This document shows, in pieces, positions 44,638 to 57,600 of a DNA stretch of 64,000 bases (position 1 is its first letter; every line of letters starts with the position of its first letter). The stretch spans positions 1 through 64,000 of the forward strand of contig JAUIRK010000155.1 of NCBI GenBank assembly GCA_030549495.1, given 5' to 3'. The notes beneath the pieces were generated by a model. The model was not told where the DNA came from, ran no database searches, and saw only the letters and a list, made by a program, of their open reading frames with translations. This DNA is from Nectonema munidae (Eukaryota; Nematomorpha; Nectonematoida; Nectonematidae). Both the position numbers and the translations under genes were made by a program.

Positions 44638-47039
44638 CCCTTTAAAGACTAACGTTCCCTTTTTGGGAACATAAATTTAATTTAATTTAAAAACAAATAT
44701 TTTAAATTTTATTACTTTTTTTTGACATAAATCTATTAAAAGAAAAGGAGTACAACAATCTAAAAAAATAAAATGTCTGAAATATTTTTTTTTATCTATT
44801 TTTTTTAGATTTGAAATAAACGTTTTTTTACTTCTGAACTTCAAATTATCAAGAGTTAGTTGTGCAAAAAATTTGACTTCATATTTAAAAGTAATTATTG
44901 TATAAACTTTAAGACTTAATATATCAATGGTATTTAAAATTAAAATTAAAAAAAATTAAATTTACATAAAGCATTTTTTATATAACTTTTATGTTCCCAA
45001 AATGGGAACGTTAGTCACTTCAGTATTCACTGACAAAAAAATTTTATAGTTTTTTGTGAAATATTTATTATATTTTTATATATTTATCTTTTTTATACTT
45101 TTACAAATTAAACAGTTTTAGATTAAAATGAGTTTTGCAAACGAAAAATTTAAATTTCTTGATAGTGCTCTGGAGTATATTGAAAACACAAAAAATGAAA
45201 GTCTATCTCTTGTCATTGTTCCTCCTGAAAATGAAAAAGCAAAGGAAAGTGAAGAAGAATATGATGATGATATTTTGTTAGAAGAAACGATGCCAAAGGA
45301 AGTTTGTGGTGAATTAGAGGTAATGAAAGACGAAGAAAACGAGAGTAATTTTTTTATGAAGAATAATTGGGATAAAAAAGAAGATTTATCACTACAAGCT
45401 CATTGTTTTGTTGCTGATAAAATTGGACAACACCACATGGGAAAAGATGCTCATGAAATCTTTGAACTTTTTTTTACACATGAAATGCTTGATCACATTG
45501 TTGAACAAACAAATTTGTATGCAAGAAGAGACAAAAATGAGCCAAATTTCAAGACAAATGAAAATAAAATTCGTAAGTTTTTAGGATTGATTCTTCTAAG
45601 TGGTATTCACGTGCTTCCTTCAGAAAATGATTGTTGGTCCACCAATGATTTGTTATCTGCTCCAATTTTCTCGAAAACAATGTCCAGAGATAATTTTAAA
45701 AAAATTAAAAAATACATTCATCTTGCTGACAATCAAAACTTAGGCAATTCAAAACTCGCCAAGGTGAAACCTTTTTTAGATATGTTGAAAAAATCATGCC
45801 AACAATTTGGAATTTTTCACGAGTTTTTAAGCGTTGATGAATGCATGGTTCCATATAGAGGTCTGCACAGTGCAAAACAATTTATAAAAAACAAGCCCAT
45901 CAAGTTTGGATACAAAATATGGATGATGTGCAGTAGTGACGGATTTCCATATAATTTTTCAATATATTGCGGAAAGGAAAATAAAAGAAGTAGGCCTCTT
46001 GCTTTCGACGTTGTTCAGAAAATGATTGAGCCTATAAAAGAACCAAATAGACATGTGGTCTTTTTTGACAATTTTTTTACAAGCTATTCTCTTTTATCGG
46101 ATTTAGCTTCAAAAAACATAAGAACGTGTGGTACAATAAGGGAAAATCGAACAGCAAAATGTCCTTTGTTGGACTCTAAAGAATTAAAGAAGAAAGAACG
46201 TGGACAGTTTGATTATCGTTCAGACAGTGTTGTTTTTTGCGTGAAATGGAAGGATAGCTCAGTCGTTACTTTAGCAAGCAACTATTACGCGTTATCTCCT
46301 ATAGGCAAAGCTGAAAGAAGATCAAAATCCGAAAAAAGGACAACGATTCTACAACCATATATTGTAAAAATGTACAATACTGGTATGGGTGGAGTAGATC
46401 AGTGTGATCGTTTTCTTTCATCATATAGACCTAAATTGAGATCTAAAAATGGTGGTGGAATTTATTTTCACACACAATAAACTTATCCGTTGTGGCTTCT
46501 TTTAAATTTTTTAAGATAATAAATCAAAATTCTACGATATCTCATTTAGAATTCAGAAAAGAAATCATTAGTTATCTTTTGAAAGCTGAAACTGAAAGAA
46601 AAAGAAAAGATGGCCATAATGCCCCAGTCCCAAAATCAGTAAGATATGATGGAATAAATCACTATTTAGGTGATACAAACCAAGGAAGATGTGTAGTTTG
46701 CATGAAAAACACGCGGCTTTTGTGTTTGAAATGTGAAAAAAGACTGCATAAAAAATGTTTTGACGCCTATCACGTCAAGTGATACTTATTTTTATTAATT
46801 TTCAAAATTTTATTTGTATAAATAAAGTTTTCTTTGAAAATTTGGGTTTTAATTGATTTTTTTGAAAAAATATACTTAACTGTCTAACGTTCCCATTTTG
46901 GGAACATTAAAAATTGCACCCAAAAGTTGAAAATTTTTTTGATTTTAAATTTTAGTAATACTATATAATACATTAAGTTTATTCTATTTAATTTTTTTCA
47001 AAAAAAAAATTTTTATTACTAAATTCCGTCTTTAAAGGG
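44638..47039 (+). mobile_element. Nearly intact piggyBac transposon, 2402 bp, TTAA flanks
   Basis: TTAA duplications (44634-44637, 47040-47043) flank perfect 12-bp inverted ends CCCTTTAAAGAC / GTCTTTAAAGGG. A dyad GTTCCC...GGGAAC occurs at 44654-44670, 44993-45009 and 46889-46905, probably as a transposase or regulatory binding site. One transposase gene fills the middle. Size, ends and target site are all typical of piggyBac. Confidence 0.95.
45128..46782 (+). CDS. piggyBac transposase with one frameshift near its end
   Basis: The enzyme cuts and pastes the element at TTAA sites. The main ORF (45128-46480) has an acidic N-terminus, the DDE_Tnp_1_7 domain (about 105-440) and the catalytic aspartates: D237 in SVDECMVPYRG, D314 in VFFDNFFTS, and D424/D427 in GGVDQCDR. 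Near 46446, in a run of five A, the frame shifts. The expected KKWWWNLFSHTINLSVVASF and the rest continue in the next frame, ending at 46782 with a cysteine-rich tail (CVVCMKNTRLLCLKC, then HKKCFDAYH). The single break could be a young mutation or a sequencing slip in the A run. The TAGATTAAAATG context gives the only sensible start. Confidence 0.93.
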
Positions 47040-47043
47040 TTAA

Positions 47044-48640
47044 ATAAAGAAACAATAAAAAGCGTAATCCGAATGAAATTTAAATTTTCAATCTTTATCC
47101 ACTAGTCAATTATGATTTTGAGTGTCCGAACTGACTGACCCGAATTTGGCAGATCTATGGTCTACATTATTGTCAGAGAAGAAAATTTATGTAGTGTAAA
47201 GCCATACTAAAAGTAATTATATATTATAATAAAAAATATATAACTGATTATATATCCATTGAAATAACACTACTTTCTATTATATGACTATCTCTTCTTC
47301 CTTTTTTCTTTAAAATAAGCATCAATCAAAAACGTTATCTCATTTTTATTGAACAATTCATGCACACCATTGAAATATTTAACATTTTATTGTTATCAAC
47401 ATCTCGCGCCGAGCTGAGTGGAATTCAATTTTTTCTCGTTATTTATTTTTACCAGGTCCGAGGCCTATCAACTAAAAAATTTAGTGACATTTGCTAAAAT
47501 CAATAGCTGTGTCTTTTTAACCATATTCATTGTAAACTTGTCTATAAAATTAATGATGCAATATGACTTAAAATTTATGAAATAGTAAACAATTTGTCTC
47601 CATTACACCAAGTATAAAGAAATGAGATTTGGAAATTTTTCTTTCGACAGAAAAGCTAAAAGTTGAAAAAAGATAAGAGACAGGTTTAGGTAGTCAAAAT
47701 GGACATCATTTTTCATAAAATATCTATAAAGGCTTTAACAAGAAGGTGTGTGGTATAGAGATGCAGTCGATGACACGCAAAGTGATTTTTTCTTCAAACG
47801 AGGTTTTTCAATTTCAACGTTATTCATGATAATTCATATAGCATAATAAGGAAATATGCAGACCTTCACGTTTGTTAATTAAACTACATTATTTATACAA
47901 AAATTTATTGCTTCCGATATTGTTGGAGATTTATATTTTTGTCGCATTGTCAATTTGTCAGACTAAAGAATAATCAATTCACTATCTTCTATAGAGTTTA
48001 AAATTTCAAAAAATAAATTGTTTGGGCTAAAATATTTTTTATTTATCAAATACAGTAAAAGTGAGGTTATGAAAAGACGCAAAGTAATACATTTTGAGAA
48101 AAACATCAGAATTACAATCAATATTGTGTCGGATAGCGAAATTATCCGATAATCGAGATCTATAAAATATTATTTAAATTCACTATTAAATTAAATTATA
48201 CAAACATTGCAAAATATATCTAAGCATCTTTATTTTTTATTATATATTTGAGGAATTACCCACGCGTTGTATTAGCCTCGTTGCGCTAAATATTTTTTAA
48301 CCCAAATCTATCATTTATTTGGATGAATATGAATCAATTTGTTTAAAAAGTGCGACCCAAGTAAAAAGTATACATTTCTGAATTTTATTTTTGTATTCCA
48401 GTTGTCTTGTGTTTCTTCAAAATAAGTTTGTATTCTATGCAAAGGGTTAGGTTTAGGGTTAGGGGTTAGTTACTGAATTGCTTTACCCTTCAATAAAAAA
48501 ATTTTTTCATTTTGAGGGTATATCTGATTTGCAGAGCATAGCTTTGCTTATATTTGTAGCATCATATTGAATATAAGCCCTTAAAAATTTAAGCCTTTTT
48601 TTCCTGAAGAATTTATTTTGAAGGAAAATCTTCATGTCCA
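47044..48640. other. Gene-free AT-rich stretch
   Basis: No supported gene. A GGGTTAGG-type telomere-like run lies at 48443-48468. A CAGTAAAAGTGAGG...ATCCGATAATCGAGA segment (about 48052-48160) may be a transposon end. Confidence 0.4.
48443..48468 (+). repeat. Short interstitial telomere-like run
   Basis: About four imperfect GGGTTA/GGTTTA units in tandem (GGGTTAGGTTTAGGG then TTAGGGGTTAG). Too short to be a true telomere. Confidence 0.6.
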
Positions 48641-50420
48641 AAACAATGTTAGAAAAGCACAAAGAAGAATATAAGGCAAAAAAAAAAGTAGATGTATAAC
48701 GATCTGAAAACCAAGGACGGAGAAATTCGAATATACAGATACCATTTGTTATGGGTAAAAAAAGGATACTAATAATAATAGATGTGAAAGAAGAAATGAA
48801 GAAAATAAGCCATAACAAAAAATCAAGATTTAGCGAAATTAGTATCGAAATCCTAAAAACATGAGTTGTAGAGTTACTTACTGGAAGCAGTTTGGGTTGA
48901 GGAAAGGATACCTGAAGATTAGAGGAATAACCTAGTTGTGCCATTATTAGAAGAAAGAAAGAAATGTTTTTGAATATTGTAATTATCTTCGAATCAAGTT
49001 ACTAGAGTCGCTAGCAATAGAATTTTTATATAAACAAATCTGATTAGTGCTATAAATTGACCCGAACAATTTCGCTTCAGGCCTGGAAAAGTAAAATAGA
49101 CGGAATTTTTGTTACCACACAATTAATAGAAAGAAAAGAGAATCAAATATAACACTCTTTTGCGGTTTTGTTCATTGTAGATGGCGTAAGGTCTTTAGGG
49201 AAGTAGTGAAATTTTGCATACAACGAAGAGGAGGTATAATGGTAATGGAAAAATATAACGGATCAAAAACAGGAATTAAAATAAAAGAAGGGATTTCAAG
49301 AAAGTTTCATATAAGAGCAGGATTTCATCAAGGTTTGGCTTTGCCTTTAGTTCCTGGTCAAAACGTCCGAAAATCAAAAATGAATTTCTAAATCATTTGT
49401 GGTATATGAATTTATGAATTCATTCTTATTAGCGTAACAATTACCTACTTATTTTATTGACCTGAAATTTGAAAACTTTAGTTTTCGGGAATTTTGGTAC
49501 CAGGGATTTTAGTTTTCGGAGATTTTGGAAGTGGTGATTTAAGTTTTTAGGGAATTGACAAGAAACCAATGTGAGTATCTTTTAAAAAATTAATGAAAAA
49601 ATAAATCCAAGTTTTAATGGACTAAAATGTTAATTAAATAAATTGCCCTTATCAATCCATCTTAAAATTTTGTTCTGATCATTTCATTAAGTCCATTTTG
49701 TTTTAAAGAGTTTAAAATATATTTAACCATAAAGTTGCATTTTTTATTTTTGCTCCTTTAAGCTCTATGCGTTAATACATTTCTAAATTCGAAAAACAAA
49801 AAAAAATATTAAAAAAACAATTTATAATTTGTATAGTTCTTCCCCTTAGCTCTGAATAGTATTATTATATGTGAGCCATGTATAATCAGAAAGGCTAAAA
49901 AAAATATTAAAATTATTTTTCGATTTTTGGACATTTTGGTTTCGTGCGTATTGGTTTTCAAAAATTTTGGTTTGTGGACATTTTAACCAGGCACTTTGCC
50001 TCCTTATGTCGCTATATTCATTGACGTACTGTCTGAACAACTGATAACAGAACACCTATTTGGAAGTGTTATTTACAGATATTCTGGTGATTTTGACTGT
50101 CAATGAAGAAAGGCTTCAGAGAATGCTTATAATGTGCCAAGAAAGCCTTGATAAAACGGACTAAAGATGAATACAAAAAGACAGAAATCATAGTTTGTAA
50201 TAAAACGAAATGTCCGCAAATGACCAATAAGAAAGTTGGCAGTAACATAGATGAGAATAATGAAAAGGATGATGGATGTAAAATTGAACGACAAGATAAG
50301 ATAGTAAGAAGTGAACGGAAAAACAAGTGTCATGTGTGTGTTTCAGTTAGGACAAGTTAATATATAGGTGGAAACATATTAAATTTTTGGGAGACGAAGC
50401 AAAAATGTCATCTATAAAGA
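48640..50420 (+). mobile_element. Decayed RTE-type LINE, split by a MITE
   Basis: Plus-strand pieces follow the order of RTE-clade reverse transcriptases: VYNDLKTKDGEIRIYRY (about 48690), KKISHNKKSRFSEISIEIL (about 48800), a LQAWKSKIDG stretch matching FRPGRSTIDG (about 49080), FHQGLALP (about 49323), then after the MITE FIDVLSEQLITEH (about 50020) and KTEIIVCNKTKCPQ (about 50185). It is broken by many frameshifts and stops. The long minus ORF at 48507-48944 is only a shadow of it. Confidence 0.7.
49347..49993. mobile_element. MITE of 647 bp inserted in the RTE LINE, TSD CTTTGCCT
   Basis: The sequence CTTTGCCT flanks the element on both sides (49339-49346, 49994-50001). The ends are inverted: CCTGGTCAAAACGTCC at the left, and the reverse complement GGACATTTTAACCAGG at the right. 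Inside, GATTTTAGTTTTCGG repeats. Without it the LINE reading GLALP continues as PPYVAIFIDVL, which confirms both the insertion and its exact borders. Confidence 0.8.
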
Positions 50421-50822
50421 TCTAAATGCTGTTTGAAAGAACGACTCAATAAACTTAGGCTTAAAAAAAATTGTGTTCAAGACCAAAATATTGAGGCAAG
50501 GGATCACCGCTACTACACTCAAATCTTGGATATGGTGTAGGCAAAGAAGAATCAGAAAAAGAAGGAATCTTTAAAAAAAGTTTTATAGAAAAAAATGTTA
50601 TATTACTAAGCTTTCTCATAGTTGGTCTAATTATTAAACGTGAGCCTATACTTTTGTATAGAAAGCGCCATTTTTTTACTATTTAACGCGAGATGCAGAT
50701 TACTCATTATTTTCTTTGCTTCGCATTTCGTCTAACTAAAGTAAGATAAAATTTAAATGGAAATATACTCAATTGTTTTTTAAATTTATTTATGTCTAGT
50801 CTTCTAATTTTTTTAAGTCTTT

Positions 50823-50918
50823 ATTTCTAATTTTTGTATCGTATTGGTTTTATTATTAAGTTTTTGTTTTTTCTAATTTTTGTATCGTATTGGTTTTATT
50901 ATTAAGTTATTGTTTTTT
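50823..50918. repeat. Tandem duplication of a 48-bp unit
   Basis: TTTTTGTATCGTATTGGTTT and its surroundings occur twice in direct succession, nearly identical, so the duplication is recent. Surrounding DNA 50420-53180 has no supported gene. At about 51858 AGGGGCGGATATTC resembles the hAT end at 20056. Confidence 0.75.
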
Positions 50919-53179
50919 CAAGTTAGTTATTGTTTTTAAAGTGAGAAGGCCTAGAAAAGCAATGGTTCAGATCCCTAGGGTGATATAATTTTTGTATTTT
51001 AGGAATTTTTTCTATGAATTCTAATTCTGTTTTTTCAGAATCTCAATTTTTTAAAGCTAAAAATCATATAGATTCATTTCCAATTTATCTCTCTAAAGCA
51101 GAAAGTTTGATATGAAAGTGAAACTTTTATTGGTGATTCAATTCAAAGATTTACATTATTTTCTCAAAGGTTGTCTTGTTTAAAACTAAAAAAAGTCTAT
51201 CATGAAAAAATATTTCTCTCTTTCGCTTTACAATTGATTTTCATTATTTTCAATGAAATAATATATTACAAACTATTTATACGACATACAAAATTGAAAT
51301 TAAATTGTTGATTTTATCTTTAACAAAACTAAAAGGAACAGTTTTGTCTGCTCTGTTTTTTCTATTCTTTTAAATATAAAGTTTTATGATGGTTCCAATG
51401 CAAATATATAATATTTTACATAAGTTTAAAAATTTTTTATCAGAAATACAAGAACCAAAGGTTTATAGAAATCTCCTTTTTCAATATAGAAGTATTTGTG
51501 AAGCTTTTTTTTCCTATTTTCACATTCTTTTAAATCAACCATTTTCTTTTGAGAATTCTGCAATTAACTAGATACAGCATTTCTTCCTTTACTGATTGAA
51601 ACAATTTCATCGAAGTTAAAGATATAATGCTATTTTTACTTAGTTATGAGAATATTAGCAAACTTCTATACCCCACTATCACATATTTCCAGTTTATGAC
51701 ATAGTTTCACAGAAGCGCTATGATGCTTATATTTTCCATTTCAAAAGATTATTATTTGTCTCAGACCTGATTTTAAATGTTTCATGTTCAAGACACTTAG
51801 TATCCAGATTGGGTTGGGATAAACACTTTTTTTTATATAGCTAAATTTACTTCTTAGTAGGGGCGGATATTCTCTATTGGCGTTGGCGGCCACTTACGCT
51901 TCTTGTATAATTACGTGATTTTACTTGTTACTCTAAACTTTTATCAAGGTCAAGCGTCAATTATCTGACTTTAGCTTTTTTACACCCAATCTTCTTCAAA
52001 GCAAAGAGACAGTTAAAGTTAAATTCACAGCTCTAGTTGTAGTTATCCCTCAACGTAATTGATGCTTTGGGAGACTTGAAGATACTATATAAACACGCAT
52101 TTTATTCACTTTTCGCAATAAATTCGTTCAATCCTATTGACATAGTGACAGCAGTAGGATCATATTAGAATGGCGTTTTGACATCCAAAGCAATAATTGT
52201 TGTCAGAAAAGGAAGTTTTTCTTTTTCAAACTAGCCATTTAATTTGTTGTTCCATCTTTCCTTGTATTCAGAATTTGCGTATTTGTTGAAAATTTCATGG
52301 AAAGCACACCCAATAAAAAATCGTAGTTTATCAATTTATTTAAGCGAAAAAGAGCGGTATAAATAGTTTTACCAATGTATTATTGACCATTTCTAGGATA
52401 ATATGCTTACAGTTTCATCCAGCTTTGAAAAGAAAGCATTGAGTGATTAAAACATGTCACCTTCTACAGAACTTATTTTAAAATTCAATTTATAAGAGAA
52501 TACCCTCTATATATCTCATATTTATGCACATGAATTGCAAAGGCATACTCTCCAAAGAGTCCAAACTTTAAGCGTTAGTTAAATAGAGGCACTTCTCAAA
52601 GAGATGGATTCCTTTTGGAGCTACGCTACTTCTACAAAGAAATGATCAGCCAAAACTTGGAGAGCTTTTCAATTTCATGCTTAAAAATCATCAATTGAAA
52701 TGTTTCCCCTGAGAATTTCGAAGCATTAGTTATCTCAACAGCAGTTAGTCATTTTACTCCATAGATAAGGGAATCAAAAATAGCAACACAAGTTTTAATC
52801 GACTCAAACTCTGCGTTGAAGCATATCAACGTTTACAACTGTGTTATTTCTCTGCTTCTACCAGATTTACTTTTTCTTACTACGTTAAGTCGAGTTAATG
52901 TAGAAATTTGCCATATTGAGGATTCCGACAGCTAGTCGAACGATTTTTCCCTCAAATCCGCAGTCATGTCAAGACCAATATTTCCAAATCAGTGGTTTTT
53001 CATAAACTCCATAAGTTCTTTCGTCATCACAATAAGATTAGTAAATGTTATTTAAGGTAAATAAAAATGCCTTTCACAAACGGAAAAGCATGGAAATTTT
53101 TCAAAAAGATTTTGACATTCTAAGGAAAGAGAATTAAGATAATAGTAATAGAATGAAATAAATAAAAAAAAACATATCA

Positions 53180-53900
53180 ACGATGTTAGACCTTTATTAG
53201 GAATTGCTAAATTTGACAAATGTGCTATACTCGTTATTAAGAAATATACGCCTTTTTCAAAAACAAAGTACCTAATTGTGATACCAAAGTTTTTTCTTTC
53301 AGGTATTTTACATGCACTGCACCAACAGTTCAATCATCCTACAAAATCACAACTAAGATTAATATTTAGTCATGCTTTAAATAGTTATAAGGCTATTGAT
53401 AATGCTCAAGATTTTTACAGCATATGTAATTCGAGAAAATTTATTCCAAAAGAATGTTTCAAAAATCGCTTTGTTTTAAAACTTCAAATATCAAAACCTG
53501 AAGAAATTTTTGATGCCGATGTTACTAAGCATAATGAATAGAAGATTTTTTTATTGAGTGAAACATTTTCATCTTTAACAGTGGTTTCAATAGACAACAA
53601 AAATGTGATGTCTCATCAATTATTGAAAATTCTTCTTTATTAAGATGTTAAAATTGTAAGATACGAATAAATGCAAGCACTTCATTTTAAAGTCTCAACT
53701 CAGACAAGTATGTGAAGAAACTCGGGATAGAAATTGATATTGGATACTTTAAAAATAAGAATTCAAATTTCATTGTAGATAAAGCTAATTGTAGTCAAGT
53801 ATTAAAAGTATTCCCAGACAAGAAATAAATCTATTAATCTGAGCGCAATCCTAAATTTAATATTTTGATTAGAAGACACAATTTACCTTATTTTATGGGG
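53180..53900 (+). mobile_element. Fossil LTR retrotransposon, integrase region
   Basis: The plus strand shows remnants of an LTR-retrotransposon integrase: a zinc-binding N-terminal part (GILHALHQQFNHPT) and traces of the catalytic domain downstream to about 53860. LTRs, gag and the RT region were not found. The copy is broken, fragmentary and old. The family (Gypsy or BEL-type) cannot be settled from this piece. Confidence 0.55.
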
Positions 53901-54659
53901 AGTGAGTAAGGTTGGTTATGTACTGGTTGATAACTGAAGGTTTTTTGGTTAGATCTCACATCAAGCCTATTTTCTTGTAGTTCGATACAAGCGGCGCAAG
54001 TGTACCTTCTAAAAAGACCACACTGTACCTTTACCTTTATCTTCAAATGAAATTATATTCAAGCGTGACCAAATCTGCAGATTCACTTTGAAGATGAATG
54101 AATGGAATGGAATAGCTGAAAAAAGTGAACTTTCAAGTGTCAAAATCTTCAAAAGTAGGTGAATAGCTAAATTTGAACCGTGGAAATTTGTTATACATAA
54201 AAGGCAAACTAAATAAATTTAAAATAATGTAAAAATATATTATTTGTGGATTTAAGAAAAAAAGGATTATGAAAATGCTGTTGAAACCAGAGTACATTTT
54301 TCAGACGATGATGGTACGATAATCAACAACAGCAAAGTACTTCAAAAAATTTGAAAAGTAAATAGAATATCAAAAATATAATATCAAAAACACTAATTTT
54401 ATTCTTTACATCTTTTGCTAAATGTAAAAGAGAATTCCTCACCCCTATAGCTTCGCTTTCTTACCTTTTCTAGATCGGTAATCAAACTGGATTTATTTGT
54501 TTATTGAATATAAAAAATATCATTTTTTAATTTCTAGTGTCGAAATAGTTTTGAACATAATTAAAGTAAATTCTTATTAATCTATGGAATTTTTGTTTTA
54601 ATTTTTTTAAATCTAACTTGTATAATTTTTACGAATGGCTTAAACTTTTATTCCTGTAA

Positions 54660-57600
54660 ATGGATCAGGAGTATACAACTACCTTTTCAATGTTTAAAAT
54701 AGATGAAATATGGTTAATTGAGTTAGCTAACTCATTAACAAAATTAAAAATGTTTCCTTACTTTGTAATTTCTCATGCAATTTTAGTCTGTTCTTCTTTA
54801 AAAGAAGATATTTCCACCGGTAAACACATAATCCTTAATTTTTCCTTACATTTTGTTGTATATAAGTCTGTTTAAAATGATTTTTTGATAGACTTAATTA
54901 CATTATTTTGCGTATCTTTTTCTATTGGAATTCATTCCAACATTATATTTCTATTTCATAGAACGCTTATTTGAATTTTGTTGTATTTATAAACCTTCCA
55001 AAGCTATGTATATAAGTTGATTCCTCTTGTTTATTAAAAGTATTACTTGATTAAAAAAATTTTTTTACCTAGAGTCCAAGAAAATATTTTATAAAAATTT
55101 AAGGAAAAAACTTAATAAAATGCTCCCTTATTTAATTGTTTTCATTTAACTAGTTTCCTGTAAATTTACTTACAGTCATAATAGATTCCTTTTTACAAAT
55201 ATTTTAAATTATAACAAAATGCATATTTTTAGTTCACTTTTTAATTGCATTTTTTATATAATTATAAAAATTATGCTTCTGTTATTAAGTGAGATTCCTA
55301 GAATATAAAATCATTTCTATATAAGAAAAACTGAAAGTGTATAGAAATATTTTTATTTTTTGAAATTCTAAACTTATAATTTTTTTTATATTATTTCTAT
55401 TTTAACATGCCTATATGCAGTGGCGTAGCCAAAAAATGGAAGTTGGGGGCATGCAAGGAATTTAGAGGGCAAGCATATTGGAAATAAAATAATTAGTTTT
55501 TTGGGGGGGGGGGGGGGCAGAAAAGGTATTTGGGGGGGGGGGGGGGGGGCACTGCCCCCTCTTGCTACGCCCCTGCCTATATGTCTTTTATTTTGTTTAC
55601 TTTCCTTACATGCATGATTTTATTTAAAAAGGTAAATTTGGACCGTATTATTTAACAAGATAAAGTAACCTTCTTGACAATAATATCCATGGATACAATA
55701 TATTATATATTTATCCTTTTCTTTGTATAAATATAATATCGGAGATAGACATCTATATATTTTTTAGTTTATTACCTCTATGAGTGTTATCTTTTCTTAA
55801 ATAGGCCTTTTTTATGTACATTTTTATTTATTAGTCAACTAAATTTTGTTCTTTAAAATTTATAAATTGAAGAGAAATATAATTATCTTTTTTTGATTAT
55901 CTGATATCTTCTTTGTTTGTCATTCCTGATCCTAATTATTAAAATATGAATATAAAAATCTTTCATTTTACTAAAAATAAGAGCTGTATAAATGCGCTAA
56001 GAAGCGTTTCAGAAGAGTTAAAAAAGAAGGTCAGTTAGAAAAGAATTTTTGACACCGTTTTTTTTTTTACAAATACCATTGAAATTGAATTGGGAGTTTC
56101 ATTTGTTCATAAAAATATTTCAAATGCTGAACTTTCTTTTGTAAATAGTATTTGGCAAAGAATCACTGTTAACTCTATTGTAAAGAAAATATTTCGATTA
56201 AGAATGCCATAATTGCTATTGCAATGGTTTTTAGAAAAAGTTTGTAAGGCATGTGGTTTTTACCAAGTAAGGCAAGACTGTCCTATTAGGCATACAAAAC
56301 ACCGATGCAATTACATTTGTAAAACACAAATGATTGAAACGCCAGATGTTCAAACTTGTTTGTTGAATATAGAAGATAAACAGCAGTTTTATAATTTTTG
56401 ATATTTTAATCACTAATCTTATTCAGAAATATTTTCTAAATTTTAGCAAATGTTGCTCTAAGGTAATGTAAATTTCTGTGTTGATATTTTGAATTATAAA
56501 GTAAAATTCATTTTTAAAAAGTCTATAAATTTTTTCCACATAATAAGGCATCTAAAAGATTTCTTGAAAAAACGAGACAAAAATCTATTTAAAGTTTGTG
56601 GCAAACATACTAGCTACTACTATCAATGCAATTACTGCTATGAACTTTGTCCGTGGGGAATTTTTTCCTATGAGGCAACTGGGTTGCGGATTTTCATACG
56701 CTGATTTTTAAGTGATAGCAGTCGTTATCCAATAAGATTTTTTACCCGGAGTTTAATTTTTTTAAGAAATTTAAATAATGAAAAAGAGTTTATTATTTGA
56801 AAGCATATGGAGTTGCCCTTGTTTTTTTTAAAGCGGGAGGTAAGAGTTAGCTTTAAATAATTTAGGTATTTGAAGTCTGAGTCTGTTGTTATTTTGGTTC
56901 CGACTGCGTAATTCGGTAGCGTGTGACAGGTTTGAGATGAAATGATTGTTGATTGCTTTCAATCTTAGGAGATGCGTACTTCAGCCGCAGACATCCTGCC
57001 GCATGCTGGTTTTCTTCGATGCTCTCCATCTTCGCCGGTAACATCCTTGCAAACTTTCTCCTGGGTGATGCGCCGTTATCCCCTTTCAAAAGACATGACG
57101 ACCTTCTCATTTCAAGTGTTGTTTGGTATATACTTCTTGCATTCACTCTATTTTACTCCGACATAAACTTTACTTCTTCCTCTACATCTAGATGATTTGT
57201 CTTGCATTGCGTCGTGTCGTAACATCAATTCATCTTGTTTTTCTTAAAAGTCCTTGATAAAATTATGAAAGGTCATAATGGTATTTGAAATGAAACATGC
57301 CACATCTTATACCTACTTGTCACGCTTAACATAGTAAATGAGCCTTCCTCATCACAGATCAATATTTTTCCATTTTGCGTATAAAGGTATACGGTTCACA
57401 TGCATGAAAATGCAGCCCGTATACGCGCCATTTTCTGGACACACATGCATAACTTTTTCAATAGCACTTAATTCCATCTTTATTTAGTACTAATTAATCT
57501 TATTTGAAAATTAAAGATAAAAATATGCAATCTTTTAGGATTAGTATTCCTTTCACAATTATATAGCCTTTCAGTCAGAGCCTTCGTCATTTCTGATCAC

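Noticed and set aside
48507-48944. 145-codon minus-strand ORF with hydrophobic stretches
   Set aside because: It is antisense to the RTE LINE reverse-transcriptase remnant and matches no family; a shadow ORF.
51380-53040. hAT or LTR-element coding region
   Set aside because: Scattered weak resemblances on the minus strand and one possible hAT end at 51858 were too poor to support a call.
56213-56401. Cys-rich ORF as a host exon
   Set aside because: It lies within TMEM38 intron 1, has no splice sites in phase and resembles no domain convincingly.
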